NCBI RefSeq assembly: GCF_000208865.1
Contig: NC_018394.1
Span: forward strand, 3,413,797 to 3,477,796
Length of the DNA stretch: 64,000 bases
Source of the DNA: Neospora caninum Liverpool
Lineage: Eukaryota > Apicomplexa > Conoidasida > Eucoccidiorida > Sarcocystidae
Direction: 5' to 3'
This document shows, in pieces, positions 34,712 to 46,802 of this stretch. The translations under genes were made by a program, and so were the position numbers. Below the pieces are notes generated by a model. The model saw only the letters and a list, made by a program, of their open reading frames with translations. It was not told the DNA's origin and did not search any database. The first letter of the stretch is position 1. Each line of letters starts with the position of its first letter.

Positions 34712-36174
34712 GAAACAGGGATTTTCTTGCGTCGTTCGCCTCTCTGCTCTCACGCGTAGTCCGGCTGGTTCCCAAGCGCCTTCAAAAACGCGTGACATGT
34801 CCGTTCTCGAAGAATCCTTGCGCATCCCTCTCGATGGATACTCGGGGTTCTCTGCCTCACGGCACATGCAAATATGCACACTTACACATGCGCCCGTAAA
34901 TATGCATATATATATATATATGCATATAGGAATAGGTGTGCATAAATGTGTATATGTGTAGGTGACGCGTGCATGTGTTATGAGGCTGCTTCTATGTGCC
35001 TCTCTGTCCCGCCTTAGCGCTGGTGCGTTTTTTCCGCTTCGTCTGGGCACATCTTGGGGTGTCTGTACGAGGCGAAAGAGGAACGAGAAAACGTGTCATG
35101 TGAGAAGTACAAACTCTTTTTCCCATTCGCGTCGCTCACAGACGTCGTGGCGGCTGCGGCGTCCTTTACACAACGCAAGTAATGACAAGAGACAAAATCG
35201 CGTAACGGTCTTTCCTCACCCCAGTCCTTCTCGCTGCTTTCTCTTCTCTTCTCTCTCTCTCTCGCTACTTTCTCTTCTTTCTCTTTCACATTGTCCTGGA
35301 CACGGCGTTGCACACGGAAACAGTTCAGTGCTCAGTTCCCCATCAGCAAGGCTTTAGGCTGCCTGCGTTTGCAGATTACGTTCCGAGTCGACGACAGTTC
35401 AGAGTTCAGAACGGTCCTTTAAACGAGACCGTCTATAAAAGTGAAAACTGCGGCCTAACGCCTCGAAAACGCGTCTGAAATTCCCATATTTATTCATGCG
35501 TTTTTGCGCATCACAAGACCCCGCGGTGACAACTTTCACGGATCCTGCCAATAAGCTGCGATCCCCAAGAGCACGGCACGAGGCCAATCATCCCTCGGTG
35601 CACAGCATAAATGGTCACGTACACATGCGTGTTTTCACATTCAAATATACACAAATTTTTATATGTATATATATATATATATATGCCCACGTAAAAGTGC
35701 AACTATATACATTCATATGCCGATGCAGATGCATGAACAGGCAGACACTACAAGAGACAAATGTTTCAGGAGCAGAGGCGCGGATGTGCTTCGCTGGGCA
35801 AGATCCAGCGATCCACAAACCGCTGCATCTCTCCGTGCGAAGGTGGGGCATTTTACCTACATAAATACATACACACATATTTGCATACAGATATATGTAT
35901 CTACGTGTGTAGATATCATTGTGTGATGTTTCTATCGCGGCGTGAACCTTGTAGTGCTGTTGAGTATACTAGATAGGAATCAAACTGACTCGAGACATCG
36001 TAATCCAGCTCACGTCTTCACCTGACGATAAACTATCGTTTCCGATGCGGACGTTATTGCCGTTGGACACTGAATGCACTTTCACTGATGTGGATGCGTT
36101 CTTACTTGCATGGGCATGTGTCCGTTTGCATTGATACATGTATTTCCAAGCGCTTTTGTGTGTGCCTGTTCGAG

Positions 36175-36205
36175 TATATATATATATATTCAGATATATA
36201 TATTC

Positions 36206-36241
<36 letters not shown>

Positions 36242-36242
36242 G
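36175..36242. repeat. (TA)n microsatellite cluster
   Basis: Three TA runs separated by TTCAG interruptions, intergenic. Confidence 0.9.
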
Positions 36243-37403
36243 TGTTTTGTGTATATATATGCAGGGATAGCGTCGCCCGTGTTCCGCGTGGGTCCTGTAT
36301 TTTTGTTGAAGTTGTATACTAGGCGTAATGTGTGTAGATACGCGCACGTACGGGAAGTACACGTGCTCCCATCCCAGCATTCACATGTGCGGCCTGTGTT
36401 TGGTTGTTCGCGTAGATTTCTGTGCAACAGCCACACACACCCGATGGCGAGTTGCCAGGAACGTGAAGGATCTCAGGAGCGAGAGAGAAAGACAAAGGCA
36501 GAGCAAGGAAGTGGAGAGAAAGACAAAGGGGGAGCAAGGAAGAGGAAAGAAAGAAGGAGAGAGATGTCCAGAAAAAGGGGCGAGAAAAAAGGCGAGAAAG
36601 AGGCAGCGGGCGAAAGAAATTTTGCGCCCTGGATCGTGAGAGAACACACGCGAGGCCGAAGTAGAAGGTTGACAGTGAGATGGGAAACTAAGGAGGCGAC
36701 GTGTACAGGCTGTGTACGTGCTGCGCGTCTCCAGCTTCTTTCAAAACACTTCGTGGAAGAACTCACCTCCACCCCAAGTGGCATTTGAAACGCGGAAACA
36801 AAGGCAAGATGCTCTACAGCAACCGCGGCGTTCGCGTCTCGCGCCTCACGCAAAGACCAAGGAAACGAGCGCTCGCTTGCATGCAAAAATCCTGCGAGCT
36901 TCCCGTTGTCTCTCGCGTCTTCCGGTGATTGTTGTGCAGCGTAAAGACACAAAACAGTCGGTGTTTCGCCTGGCTGAAGTATTTCTTTCTCCGAGCCGCG
37001 AGGAAACTGGCCTCTGCGAAATCGCCGCCTTCCTCCCTCTGGTGTTTCGCGGGCAAACCACCAGTGGAAAAGAAAGAGAGAAGGGAGAGAAGGGCGAGAA
37101 GGGAGAAAGAGAACAAGATTTGGCGAGTTTTCGGCTTTCATTCGCGCCTCTCTTTTCTTTCCCCCCACCTGGCGACGGAAAGTTCGAGGGGGGACATGCA
37201 GGCAGCTGCATTTCAACCGCCCCAGAAAAATATAGTCCAGAGATTCGCCAGGAGACAAATGCAACGACCAGTCTTTCCTCCCTTCCGTGTCTCTCTCTTC
37301 TCCTCTCGCACTCCACACTTTTCCGCTTGACGACTTCTTTTCTGGATCTCCCCGCGTCCCTCTCTTTCGTGTTTCTCTTCCTTCTCTGGACGCATCTGCC
37401 TCT

Positions 37404-37631
37404 CAGTTCTCTTTTGTCTCTCCTCAGTTCTCTTTTGTCTCTCCTCAGTTCTCTTTTGTCTCTCCTCAGTTCTCTTTTGTCTCTCCTCAGTTCGCTTTTG
37501 TCTCTCCTCAGTTCGCTTTTGTCTCTCCTCAGTTCGCTTTTGTCTCTCCTCAGTTCGCTTTTGTCTCTCCTCAGTTCGCTTTTGTCTCTCCTCAGTTCGC
37601 TTTTGTCTCTCCTCAGTTCGCTTTTGTCTCT
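37404..37631. repeat. 21-bp tandem array, 11 units
   Basis: Eleven 21-bp units of the form CAGTTCtCTTTTGTCTCTCCT. The first four carry TTCTC and the last seven TTCGC, so the variant spread by unit duplication. The period is a multiple of three, so one plus-strand frame reads a seven-residue repeat (QFAFVSP), but no start or splice context supports translation. It lies 0.5-0.75 kb upstream of the ARP4-like start codon. Confidence 0.95.
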
Positions 37632-37670
37632 CAGTTTCCTTCTCTCAGCCCCTTTGGTTTTCTCCCATCT

Positions 37671-37909
37671 CCCGTCCCGGTTTTCGTCTCTCTCTACCTC
37701 CCCCGTCCCGGTTTTCGTCTCTCTCTATCTCCCCCGTCCCGGTTTTCGTCTCTCTCTATCTCCCCCGTCCCGGTTTTCGTCTCTCTATCTCCCCCGTCCC
37801 GGTTTTCGTCTCTCTATCTCTCCCGTCCCGGTTTTCGTCTCTCTATCTCTCCCGTCCCGGTTTTCGTCTCTCTATCTCTCCCGTCCCGGTTTTCGTCTCT
37901 CTCTATCCC
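37671..37909. repeat. About 30-bp tandem array, 8 units
   Basis: Eight units, each with the core GTCCCGGTTTTCGTCTCTCT followed by a variable CTATCTCCCC spacer of different length (unit size about 27-32 bp). The array follows the 21-bp array after 40 nt and ends about 240 nt before the ARP4-like ATG, so it lies in or next to the promoter or leader. Confidence 0.95.
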
Positions 37910-38152
37910 TGTACGTCGTGAGGAGCCTCCACGACTGCAGGTGAGTTTCGGGAACCGTTGGACGATTTTTCGTTTTCGCCGGTGAAGGTTTTTTTGCGGC
38001 GTCTCCGCAGCTGCTTGCCGCCTCCGCGCCGTCGTCCGCTCTTCCGGGTCTCTCCAAGTCTCTCTGCAAGTGCGTGCTCTTTGTGCGTGTACGTGCCCTG
38101 GCCGTGCCTGCTTTCCCGCCTTTCTTCCGCCCGGGGACCGAAACTTTCCAGG

Positions 38153-40995
38153 ATGGACGTGCCGATTCCCGCGTTCGTAGTCGACGTGGGATCTCTCACC
38201 ACGCGCGTCGGCTACGCCGGCGACGACTCTCCCTGGCAAATGCTCCCCTCTTACGTCGGCGTCCCGACCGACGGGTCGTCCGCCTCGTCTCCAGGCGACG
38301 GCTTTCGTTTCCCTCTCTCCTTCAGCGAGAAGCGCACGGACCTCGCTGTGTCTCCCTGTCTCTATCCGTCGTTCTCCTCTCTTCTCCCGACCTACAGTCT
38401 CCACGAAGACGTGTTCGAGCACATTGTGCGGTCCGCCATCTCGCGGTGCCTGCCTCCGCACGCCTCGTCGCCTGACTCGAACGTCGGCGAGGACTCCCTG
38501 GCGGACTGTCCGGTCTTGCTGTCGGAACCGAATCTCCACTGCCGCGCGCTCCGCGAGAAGATGGCTGCAATTGCGTTCGAGAAGTTAGACGTGCCTGCGC
38601 TGTACATCGCCCCGCGCGCACTGCTCGCCTGCTTCGCAGTCGGGCGCAGCGGAGGCTTGGTGGTGGACCTCGGCGCCGCGTCTCTCTCGATCGCGCCCGT
38701 CGTCGACGGCTTCTGCCTGCATCGAGAGGCGGGCGAGTGGCCGATCGCCGGGGACTTCCTCGACCAGCTGCTCAGCTGCGTCTTGACCCGCCACAACCTT
38801 CCCGTGCTGCCGCTCTTCGCCACGCACAAAAAGCTCCCGGCCGCGCCTGCCCTGTCGCGCCTCGCGGGATCGAGTGCGAGCGCGAACGGCTCCAGCGCCG
38901 CCTCGTTCGCCGCGCGCCGACGCGCCGTGCTCGACTGGAGCGGCGTGGATCCGTCCTTCCTGCGTCTCAGCCAGGCCGCGGCGCTCCGCAGCATGCGCGA
39001 GAGTTTCTGCCAAGTCTTCCTCGGCGAAGGCGGCGGCTTCGGAGGCGACGGCAGCTCCGAGAGTCTCCCGAACGGCGTGCACGGGGCATCCCTCGGCGAG
39101 AAGACGCAAAAGTGCCCGATGCGACCGCTCCAGCTCCCCGGGAAAGAGGCCGCGAAGACGGGACAGACGCCAGGGAGAGACAGCCGGGCCTTCCTTCCCT
39201 CGCGCTGGCTGACGATGCTCGCGCCGTCCGGAGCCGCCGGCCGGGACCTCCCAGGCACCGCAGCCCTCCTCGGCGCGACGCAGCACGCCCTCGAACTCCC
39301 GGACGGAACGAGGCTTCGCGGCGACGAACTCGCAAACACTGTACGCGAAAAAAAGAAAAGGAAAGACAGGCAAAAGGAGAGAAAGAGAAGAGAGAGGGAA
39401 GAGAAAGGGAGAGAAAGAGAAGAGAGAGGGAAGAGAAAGGGAGAGAAAGAGAAGAGAGAGGGAAGAGAAAGGGAGAGAAAGAGAAAAGGAGAGAATGAGA
39501 AAAGGAGAGAAAGAGAAAAGGGGAAAGGAGAGAAAGAGAAAAGGAGAGAAAGAGAAAAGGAGAGAAAGAGAAAAGGAGAGAAAGAGAAAAGGAGAGAAGG
39601 AGAAGAGAGAGGGAAGAGAAGGCACTTTGTGCATGCAAGGAAAGAGGCGAGGGTGTAGGAAAGGCCTCGCGACTGCAAGAGGTAACGTCATACGTGAAAC
39701 AGGATTGTGTCAAAGATATCGATTTTGCAAGTTGACAGAGAAACAAGAAAACGGGCTGGCCCGTCGCGAGGGAACCGTCAAAGCACATCCACGGCCTTCC
39801 GTGCGACTCATTCCTATCCACCTCGTATTTCAACCTGTATGTACATAGCCATGTCTCTCTATACGCATATGTTAATGTATGCATGAATTTGCAAACCTAC
39901 GCAAATCTCGCTCCATCACCACCTGCGTATTTACACACACACACGTATTTATATATATATATATCGATACGTATGTGCATCGATGTAGATCTCGGCATAT
40001 CGATGTATATGTGTGTGTGACGTCAGAGCGTCTGCGGCGTTTGTGGGGCGTACATTGTGTTCGTGGATGTGAGTCTTTGCTTCAGATTCCGGAGGTGTTG
40101 TTTCATCCCCAAGCCATCCTGCATCCGCTGGAAAACGAGCCGTGGATGCAACCGGCCGTGAAGTCGTTTCGGGGCCTGACAGAGGAAATCCACGAAGTCG
40201 CGAGTCGTGTGGATGCAGAAGCGCGGAAAGAAATTTTCAACGGAATCGTTCTCGCGGGCGGCGGCGCTGCTACCCCAGGTAAGGAAGCCGCTTGCACGCG
40301 TTTGCGGCGCGTAACTTCAAGTTTGGGCAAGTACAACGAAGATGCATACTTCCGTTAAAGTTGTTTGTAACGCCATTGGAGTCGCGGACAAAGGTTTCCC
40401 GGTTCGGCTGAAGCGGTTCTCTCGTCGACATGGGGACATCCACACTCACCCCCGGGTTGGACGGAATCCGTTTCAACACTGCAAACCTCGCCGTGCTGAA
40501 AACACTGCTTCCCGGTGGATTGTTTCGAACCAGCGGACTCGGGTATATGGAGCTATGTGAGGGTGTTGACTATTTCAGTCGCCACCAAAAAAGTGCGTGC
40601 AGGCGTCTTCATCAAGTACGCTTTTCGTTGACCATCCGCCGCCATAAATATGAAACGGGCGACCTTTGCGACGCTCCCACAAAGGCACGGTTCTCGCCGC
40701 GCCCCGTCTTCGTTTGCCGCACTCTGTCGCATGTTGTCTCCATTTCTCTTCCGTTGTTTCGTTCGCATACACAGGCCTTTACGAGCGCTTGAGCCGCGAG
40801 CTCGCCCGAGAGTCTTCCATCACCATGGGCATGAAGTGGCGATTGCTGGCCTTGCCGACGCTGTTTGAGCGGCGAGTGTCGACCTGGGTCGGCGGCAGTG
40901 TCCTAGCCTCGATGGCTGCATTCCAGTCCCTCTGGTGTAGCCGCGAGGAGTACGACGAGCATGGCCCATCCATCGTCGAAAGGAAGTGCTACTGA
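38153..40995 (+). CDS. Actin-related protein, ARP4/BAF53-like
   Basis: Three exons in phase: 38153-39340, 40086-40278 and 40775-40995, giving 533 residues (actin 375; human BAF53 about 429). The ATG at 38153 leads directly into the actin fold (AFVVDVGSLTTRVGYAGDDS). Other landmarks are CPVLLSEPNLHCRALREKMA, GGLVVDLGAASLSIAPVVDG, NGIVLAGGGAATPG and the actin-type C terminus with STWVGGSVLASMAAFQSLW, ending SIVERKCY. The VERKC ending and the GYAGDDSP start fit ARP4/BAF53 better than actin, ARP2/3 or ARP6. ARP4 proteins sit in nuclear remodelling and acetyltransferase complexes (INO80, SWR1, NuA4 types), often paired with actin. Phosphate-contact residues of actin are altered here, so weak or non-hydrolytic nucleotide binding is inferred. 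An insert at residues about 305-365 enlarges the protein. Intron 1 carries a long purine array. ARP4 is preferred over a coccidian-specific actin-like protein, but not proven. Confidence 0.9.
39345..39622. repeat. Purine-rich (GAGAAAGAGAA) array, ARP4-like intron 1
   Basis: About 280 nt of nearly pure purine on the sense strand, made of imperfect units of the type GGGAGAGAAAGAGAAGAGAG and later AAAGGAGAGAAAGAG. It starts right after the intron 1 donor. Most introns in this window are pyrimidine-rich in the sense direction, so this one is opposite. Confidence 0.93.
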
Positions 40996-42242
40996 AGAAG
41001 ACGCGTTTTTTCGAGGCATCTCACAAGAGTTCTGCAAGCGCCTTCACGCCTATACCTCCTAGAGGGGCGTTCCGTACATACAGGCATGCTCCAGGCAGAC
41101 ATACATCTATGTACATGTAACTGTATGTCGGCGTGGTACATACACCAGCTCTATATATAGCTAGGACATTCCTAGGAGTGTGTATAGGGACGTACCCCCT
41201 AAAAAGATGTATTCCTAAATGCATATACGTTTGGAAAGCTGGGGTGCTTAGGGAGAGGACGAAAATGTCGACGCTTTGTCGATTTTTGTGTAGACGTGCG
41301 CGGAGTCACGAACCTGTACCCATCAACGCGTGACTCCACATATCCACATATAAATGTGTATATTTATAGGTTCTAAGTGCGGAGGCGAGGCGCTTCTCTG
41401 TGCGTATAGAGACGGGGTGCGCGCATGCGCGTCTCGTTTTGTCGATTTTGCTTGTGTGGCAAGGAGGAAGGCTGAGAGATGCGGTGCGAGGAAAACTGGT
41501 CATGCCTTTCTTTAAGCAGTGAACTGAACGTCTACGCGGATGCGAATGTGATGTTGAAACTTAGACGTGCGCTTCACTTTCGTTACGGAAGACGCCGGGA
41601 AAGGAGAGGAAGGAGAAAGCAAAAGGGAGAGGAAGCAGAAAGATAAAGGAAGAGAAGAGCGAGAGAAGGAGTGAAGGAGAAGACGGAAAAGGAATGAGGG
41701 AGAAGAAGGAGAAACGCGGCAGGTAGTCCCTTCTGAGGCGGAGAATGATGCGGCACCTGGTCGCAGTTTGGACGACACCGAGGAAGAGACGAGAGAGAAA
41801 GCGTCAAAATCGTGGGGGCATTTGATCACGGAGACAGTCAAAAGTTTGGAAGAGCAAATGGGGAGAAGAGGAAAACGAACAGGGTTGAGCAGGTAGGTGC
41901 ATGCGAATTTCAGAACGGAGGATGTGCCGTTGCTCCAGAGTTCTTTGCAAGATGACAAGTCGAAAAACACAAAAGACACGCCCACGACAACCACCCCGCT
42001 ATCTCTATAGAAATATATATAGTCACGTATTTACACTCGCATGTACATACACACCTGTACATATATGTACATACGTCTTTTTACGCACCTACAAATGTAA
42101 CTAAACAAGTTCGTGTACGTGAACACTGCTGTGTCGAAATACCTCCCTCTCGACCAAGCAGAACGCCCTCATCCCGCCCTAAAAATGTCCATAGCTACGT
42201 AAGTGCATATGAACGCATATTAACGTACACGTACCTCTCTCC

Positions 42243-42282
<40 letters not shown>

Positions 42283-42859
42283 AACCAAAAGGGAGTTTGA
42301 GAACAAAGACAAGGAATTAACTGCATTGGCTGTTTTTCGTCATAGAAATGCACATCCCCCAGACCGGACACAGACCTGCCCTTTTTCTCAGTTACCCGGA
42401 AACGAAACGCTCCCTGTTTCACTCTGAAACCCGCACAGAAGAGCGACAGGCGCCCACCAGTCACACACGCAGCTGGGAGATCAGACTCTCCCTTTAAATC
42501 TCAAGCACATGTGCGCATCTGCGCATGCGTCCATATGCGTGCCAAGACAGCCGGCGACAGCAACAAGAACGCGATTCGCAATTGCCACGCGTGCGCGTTC
42601 CCTCAACTCACTCCGGCTGGTGGCGCGCCACAGATTCGAGCGGCAGAACGGAAACCCGCGGAGACCCGAAACGGCGCGCACGATTTTTCACGGTCTTCAC
42701 ACAGCCACGCATGCGTCTAGGGGGAGAGAGGGCGACATCTCTGCGACGAGAAAGGCAGGCGAAAAAGGAAAGACAAGGCCGGAAAAACCAAACCAGGCAG
42801 CGGCTCCACGGCTCCCGGTGTCTCGGAGACGTCCAGAGGCTTCACCGTTTCTTGGAGTT
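40996..42859. other. Convergent intergenic interval, ARP4-like gene / POLD1
   Basis: About 1.9 kb between two facing stop codons. It contains a purine-rich block on the plus strand (41580-41720), a (TA)n run at 42244-42280 and TG/TA-rich stretches. No supported gene was seen; both 3' untranslated regions are expected here. Confidence 0.65.
42244..42280. repeat. (TA)n microsatellite
   Basis: About eighteen TA units between the ARP4-like gene and POLD1. Confidence 0.93.
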
Positions 42860-43374
42860 TCACCAATCGCTGGAGAGCGAAAGGTTCGCGAGGCGTTCTT
42901 CCAAAGTGCCTATCTCCTTCTTCACCTTTGCGCGCCGGTAAAAAATTGGGCAATCGCGATTGATGCAAATCACGTCCTGGTGCAAGCTGCCTTGACACCT
43001 GCAAAAATGCAAGCAAACGCATGCGTACCACAGGCGGCGGGAACACGCGACTCAAAATCCAGCGCCTGTCGAAGAGCCTGCACGTTCACCAAGATTCCTT
43101 GTGAAGCTGCATGCACGCGCACGCACCTGCGTATATACACCTATATAAGTCTATATAGACTGCCACCATGTGCGTGTTGGCGCTGTCCCTATATACATAC
43201 ATACATACATACATACATACATACATACATACATACATACATACATACATACATGTATATATACATATATATATATATACAAATATATACATATATGCAC
43301 ATGTATAAATTTATATACATATATATACATCCATATATACATATATATAAATACAAATATATACACATATGCAT

Positions 43375-43451
<77 letters not shown>

Positions 43452-46400
43452 ATTGTTGGTGGCTACGTGCATGTGGCGTGTGCCTGTTTAAGTGTATGCG
43501 GAAGCAGCGCGAGAGGTCGCGTGTTTTTTTGTGGAAGAGACAGAGGAACGAGCGCTCACCGCTGGCATTGTGTCCACAAGTCCGAGTGCTCCTTCTCTTT
43601 CTCCGCCATCTCCGTCAGCTTGTTCACCACGATCTGTGCAAGAAACGAAGCGAGAGAGAAACCAAAGACGACTTGCGAGCAAAACGACAAGGAGAGAGAA
43701 GGGGAGAAAGAAACGAGGAAAAACGCCGCCGAAGAGCACAGCGAAGGCCCCCCGCGAATGTATCCAAGTCGCGAGTGGGGAGACGCGCGGGCTTGGAGCA
43801 CGCCGCCATCGCGAGCAAAAACGATTGAAAACCTCGAACCTGTCCACAAACTGGGAGGGCAAAGAACACCCCCCGATCCGCTGGCCGCCGTCCCGCCGCC
43901 CGGAAAAAAGGCGCTCACCTGTGCCTCGTCTTTTTGGCAGTGACGGCAAAGCGCTCCCTCGCGAATCACCGCACGACAACCGACACACTGGAGACCGCGT
44001 TGCACGAATTTCGAGAGCGCGCCTTGCGTCGAGATACTGACCGTTCTCTTCATCGTGTGCACGCCGGCTGAAAAGAGAGCGCATTACCGCAAAAACGACA
44101 CACGTCCAGGAACGGCCTCGGCGAAACGTTTGGGAACGGCCGCGAGACGAGGACGAGAGAGTGAGCGAACGCAGGAGGCGATTCTAGGGTGGAGGCAAGC
44201 AACGTGCGTCTCAGGCCGGAAAGGGCTAGAAACCGAAAGGACGCGTCCAAGCACAGCCTCCGCAGTCGCGACCAGGAAAACGCTTCAACAGGAGCCGCGC
44301 TTTTCTTTCCGCTGTTCCCAGGACGTTCGCGTTTTCGTCTCTCTCGGATTCTCGAAACCCGCGCTGCGACTTACAGAACAGACTCTCCGGGTTGCTCATG
44401 ACGCCTTCGAAGATGCGGCACAGCGGCTTTTTGATCCCCTCCAAGTAATGTTGAGTGTCGATCGGCAGGTTGTGTTCAAGGACGTACAGCGGATCTTCTG
44501 CGCGCTCGTACTGCGCCTGACCTTTGGACCCTTGAATGACGACGTAGGAGACGCGATCGCCCACAGACGGCGCCGTACCGGCATCTGAAAGGCGCGGGCG
44601 ACAACTCACCGGGTGACAGCCACTCGCCTCTGTCACCTATTCATATCGATCTACACTTCTTTCCACACATACATATGTATGCATAGACTCCAACACACAT
44701 TCACACACGTACAAACACCACCCTCACCCACAGCTGCACATATATATATATATATATATATATGTAGATGTATATGGACGTCTTTGAATATATTCACGTA
44801 CATCGCTCTCTATATACATATATCTGTATATGTATATGTACATCTATGAATACAAACACGTACATCGGACGACGTGTACATGTATTTAGATAAAGGGGGT
44901 GTTTGCGTAGCGGTATGTCTCCACTCTTCCTGCGTGGATGTGTTGCGCACGCAGAGGGCTCCCGAGAAGAGCGATGTCGCGAACGGAGTCGTCGACCGCC
45001 AGGCGCAAACTGCGCGTGGACAGGTCGCCTGAGGGAAACGTTAACGTGAAATGTGTGATGTATTTGAATCTGCGCAGCCATGTGCATTCCCGCCTGCCTT
45101 CGCCAGGGGCGCGCCGGCGTCCAGGCGGTTGGCCTTTTCTTCCTTCCTCTTCGTCTTCTCGTTGGTGTTTGCCTCACCTCGCTTGCGCAGCTTTTTCGCG
45201 AGTTCGACATGCGGAAGGCGCGTGTCGTAGTCCATCTTCCCCAAACTCTTCGTTTGAACCAGGAGACTCAGATCGATTTTATTCTGACCAAAAACGGCGG
45301 GATCGCGCACAGCATCACACGCAGGCTTACATATGCATGCAGCGAGTGTGTCTCGCTAAACCTCGCGTTTGTCCGTCGGAGCAGTCGCAGTTATGCGTGG
45401 ACAATTCCACGCCCCGAGGCACATCGTTTGCGGCTGCGTGCGTTCAGGCGTGCATCTCCACATCTCTCTTTCCCCGTAGCAAAGGTAGCGCGTCTCACGG
45501 CCAGACACTCCTCCGTGCCTCGACGCGTCTGTCTTCTGTCCGTTGCTATTTTTTTGTGGTCCCGCCGTTTTGTCAGGGGAACCGCCGTACTTGGAGGAGC
45601 TCTGCAACCTTCGTTCGGGTGTACTCCTTTGCCGCTTCGACGTCTTTGTCGATCAGCATTTTGCGCAAAACCGTATCGGCCATCGTTTGCACGAGAAGCG
45701 AGAAGTCGCGCCGGACTGTCTGAAAAAAGACACAACGGAGACGCGACACACAGAGACGCGCACTTGTCTCTCACACGTAACACTGGAAAAAAAGAGACAT
45801 ACACGAATGTGCAAAATATATATATTCACCCTATATATATGCACCCAGAGTTACACATCCATATGCATCGATATGCAGAACATCGGACTCTGCGTATATC
45901 TACCTATCTATCTGCAGCTCTCTGCATCTATCTATATCTATCTCTATCAATCTATGTCTCCCTGTGTGTCTGCTTTGGTCTCAGTCTCTCAAGGATCTCA
46001 TCTCTCTGTCCCCCTGGCGAGGCTGCTCCGACTCTGGGTGTCTGTTCCAGAGGGGCGACGACGAGTCCCGCAGACGACCGAGGAGAAAAGATATGACCAG
46101 CCTCCCCGCGGGCGCGCCATTACCTCGATGCCTTTTGAGTCGATTTTGTCGTATTTCTCCGGGCGCGTGTACAACAGGCCAGCGTAGCGCTTTTTGTTCA
46201 TGAGCAGAAAGGGACAGTAGACCTTCTCGAACTCGAGGCGAATCGGCTTGGTAAACTTGGCGCTGAGCGCTTGCGCCGCCTCCTCGCCTGCATGCAAACA
46301 GGGCGCACACTCAGAGGAAAAGCTGTACACCCGACGGTCCGAGAGTCGAGAGGAAACGCACGAAAACCGTGGCTCCCACGAGAGGCACTTTCGGCGCGGG

Positions 46401-46751
46401 ACCTACCGAGCTTCATCGCCTCGGCAATGCTAAAGTCGCCGAAGTCCACCATCACGGAATCCGTGTCGCCGTAGATGACCGTCGCGTTGCATGCGCGCGT
46501 CTTGTCTTTGCAGAACATCTTCTCGACTTCGCGGCGCGTAAAATCAATCATGTCGCGTCCAAAACACGTGATAGTCGTCGCCACTTCCAAGCACGGAAGC
46601 TGGCCTCCCGTCTGAACACACAGACACCCCAAACAGCCACGCAGATACGCAGAAACCCATAGACACACACATACATATTTATATATATATATATATATAT
46701 AAACATGCATTTGCATGCACTGTACAAAGACACACATCACCATACATATAC

Positions 46752-46802
<51 letters not shown>

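Larger units (their letters stand above)
34712..38152. other. Intergenic interval upstream of the ARP4-like gene
   Basis: About 3.4 kb without a confident gene. It holds a CT-rich block (35220-35290), TA runs near 35661-35683 and 36175-36242, a purine-rich block on the plus strand (36470-36620), a 281-codon minus-strand open frame (37318-36473) of uncertain meaning, and two adjacent tandem arrays (37404-37631 and 37671-37909). The sequence from about 37900 to 38152 is the likely 5' leader of the ARP4-like gene. Confidence 0.6.

Noticed and set aside
37287..37985. Plus-strand frame with a QFAFVSP heptad repeat
   Set aside because: The heptads only reflect a 21-bp DNA repeat; there is no start context, no signal peptide and no splice link to ARP4.
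38967..39884. Long minus-strand frames rich in Phe/Ser/Leu opposite ARP4 exon 1 and intron 1
   Set aside because: They come from reading the purine array and the ARP4 coding exon in reverse; composition is simple repeat.
43151..43500. Frames rich in Tyr/Ile/His over the ATAC/TA array
   Set aside because: Microsatellite translation inside a POLD1 intron.
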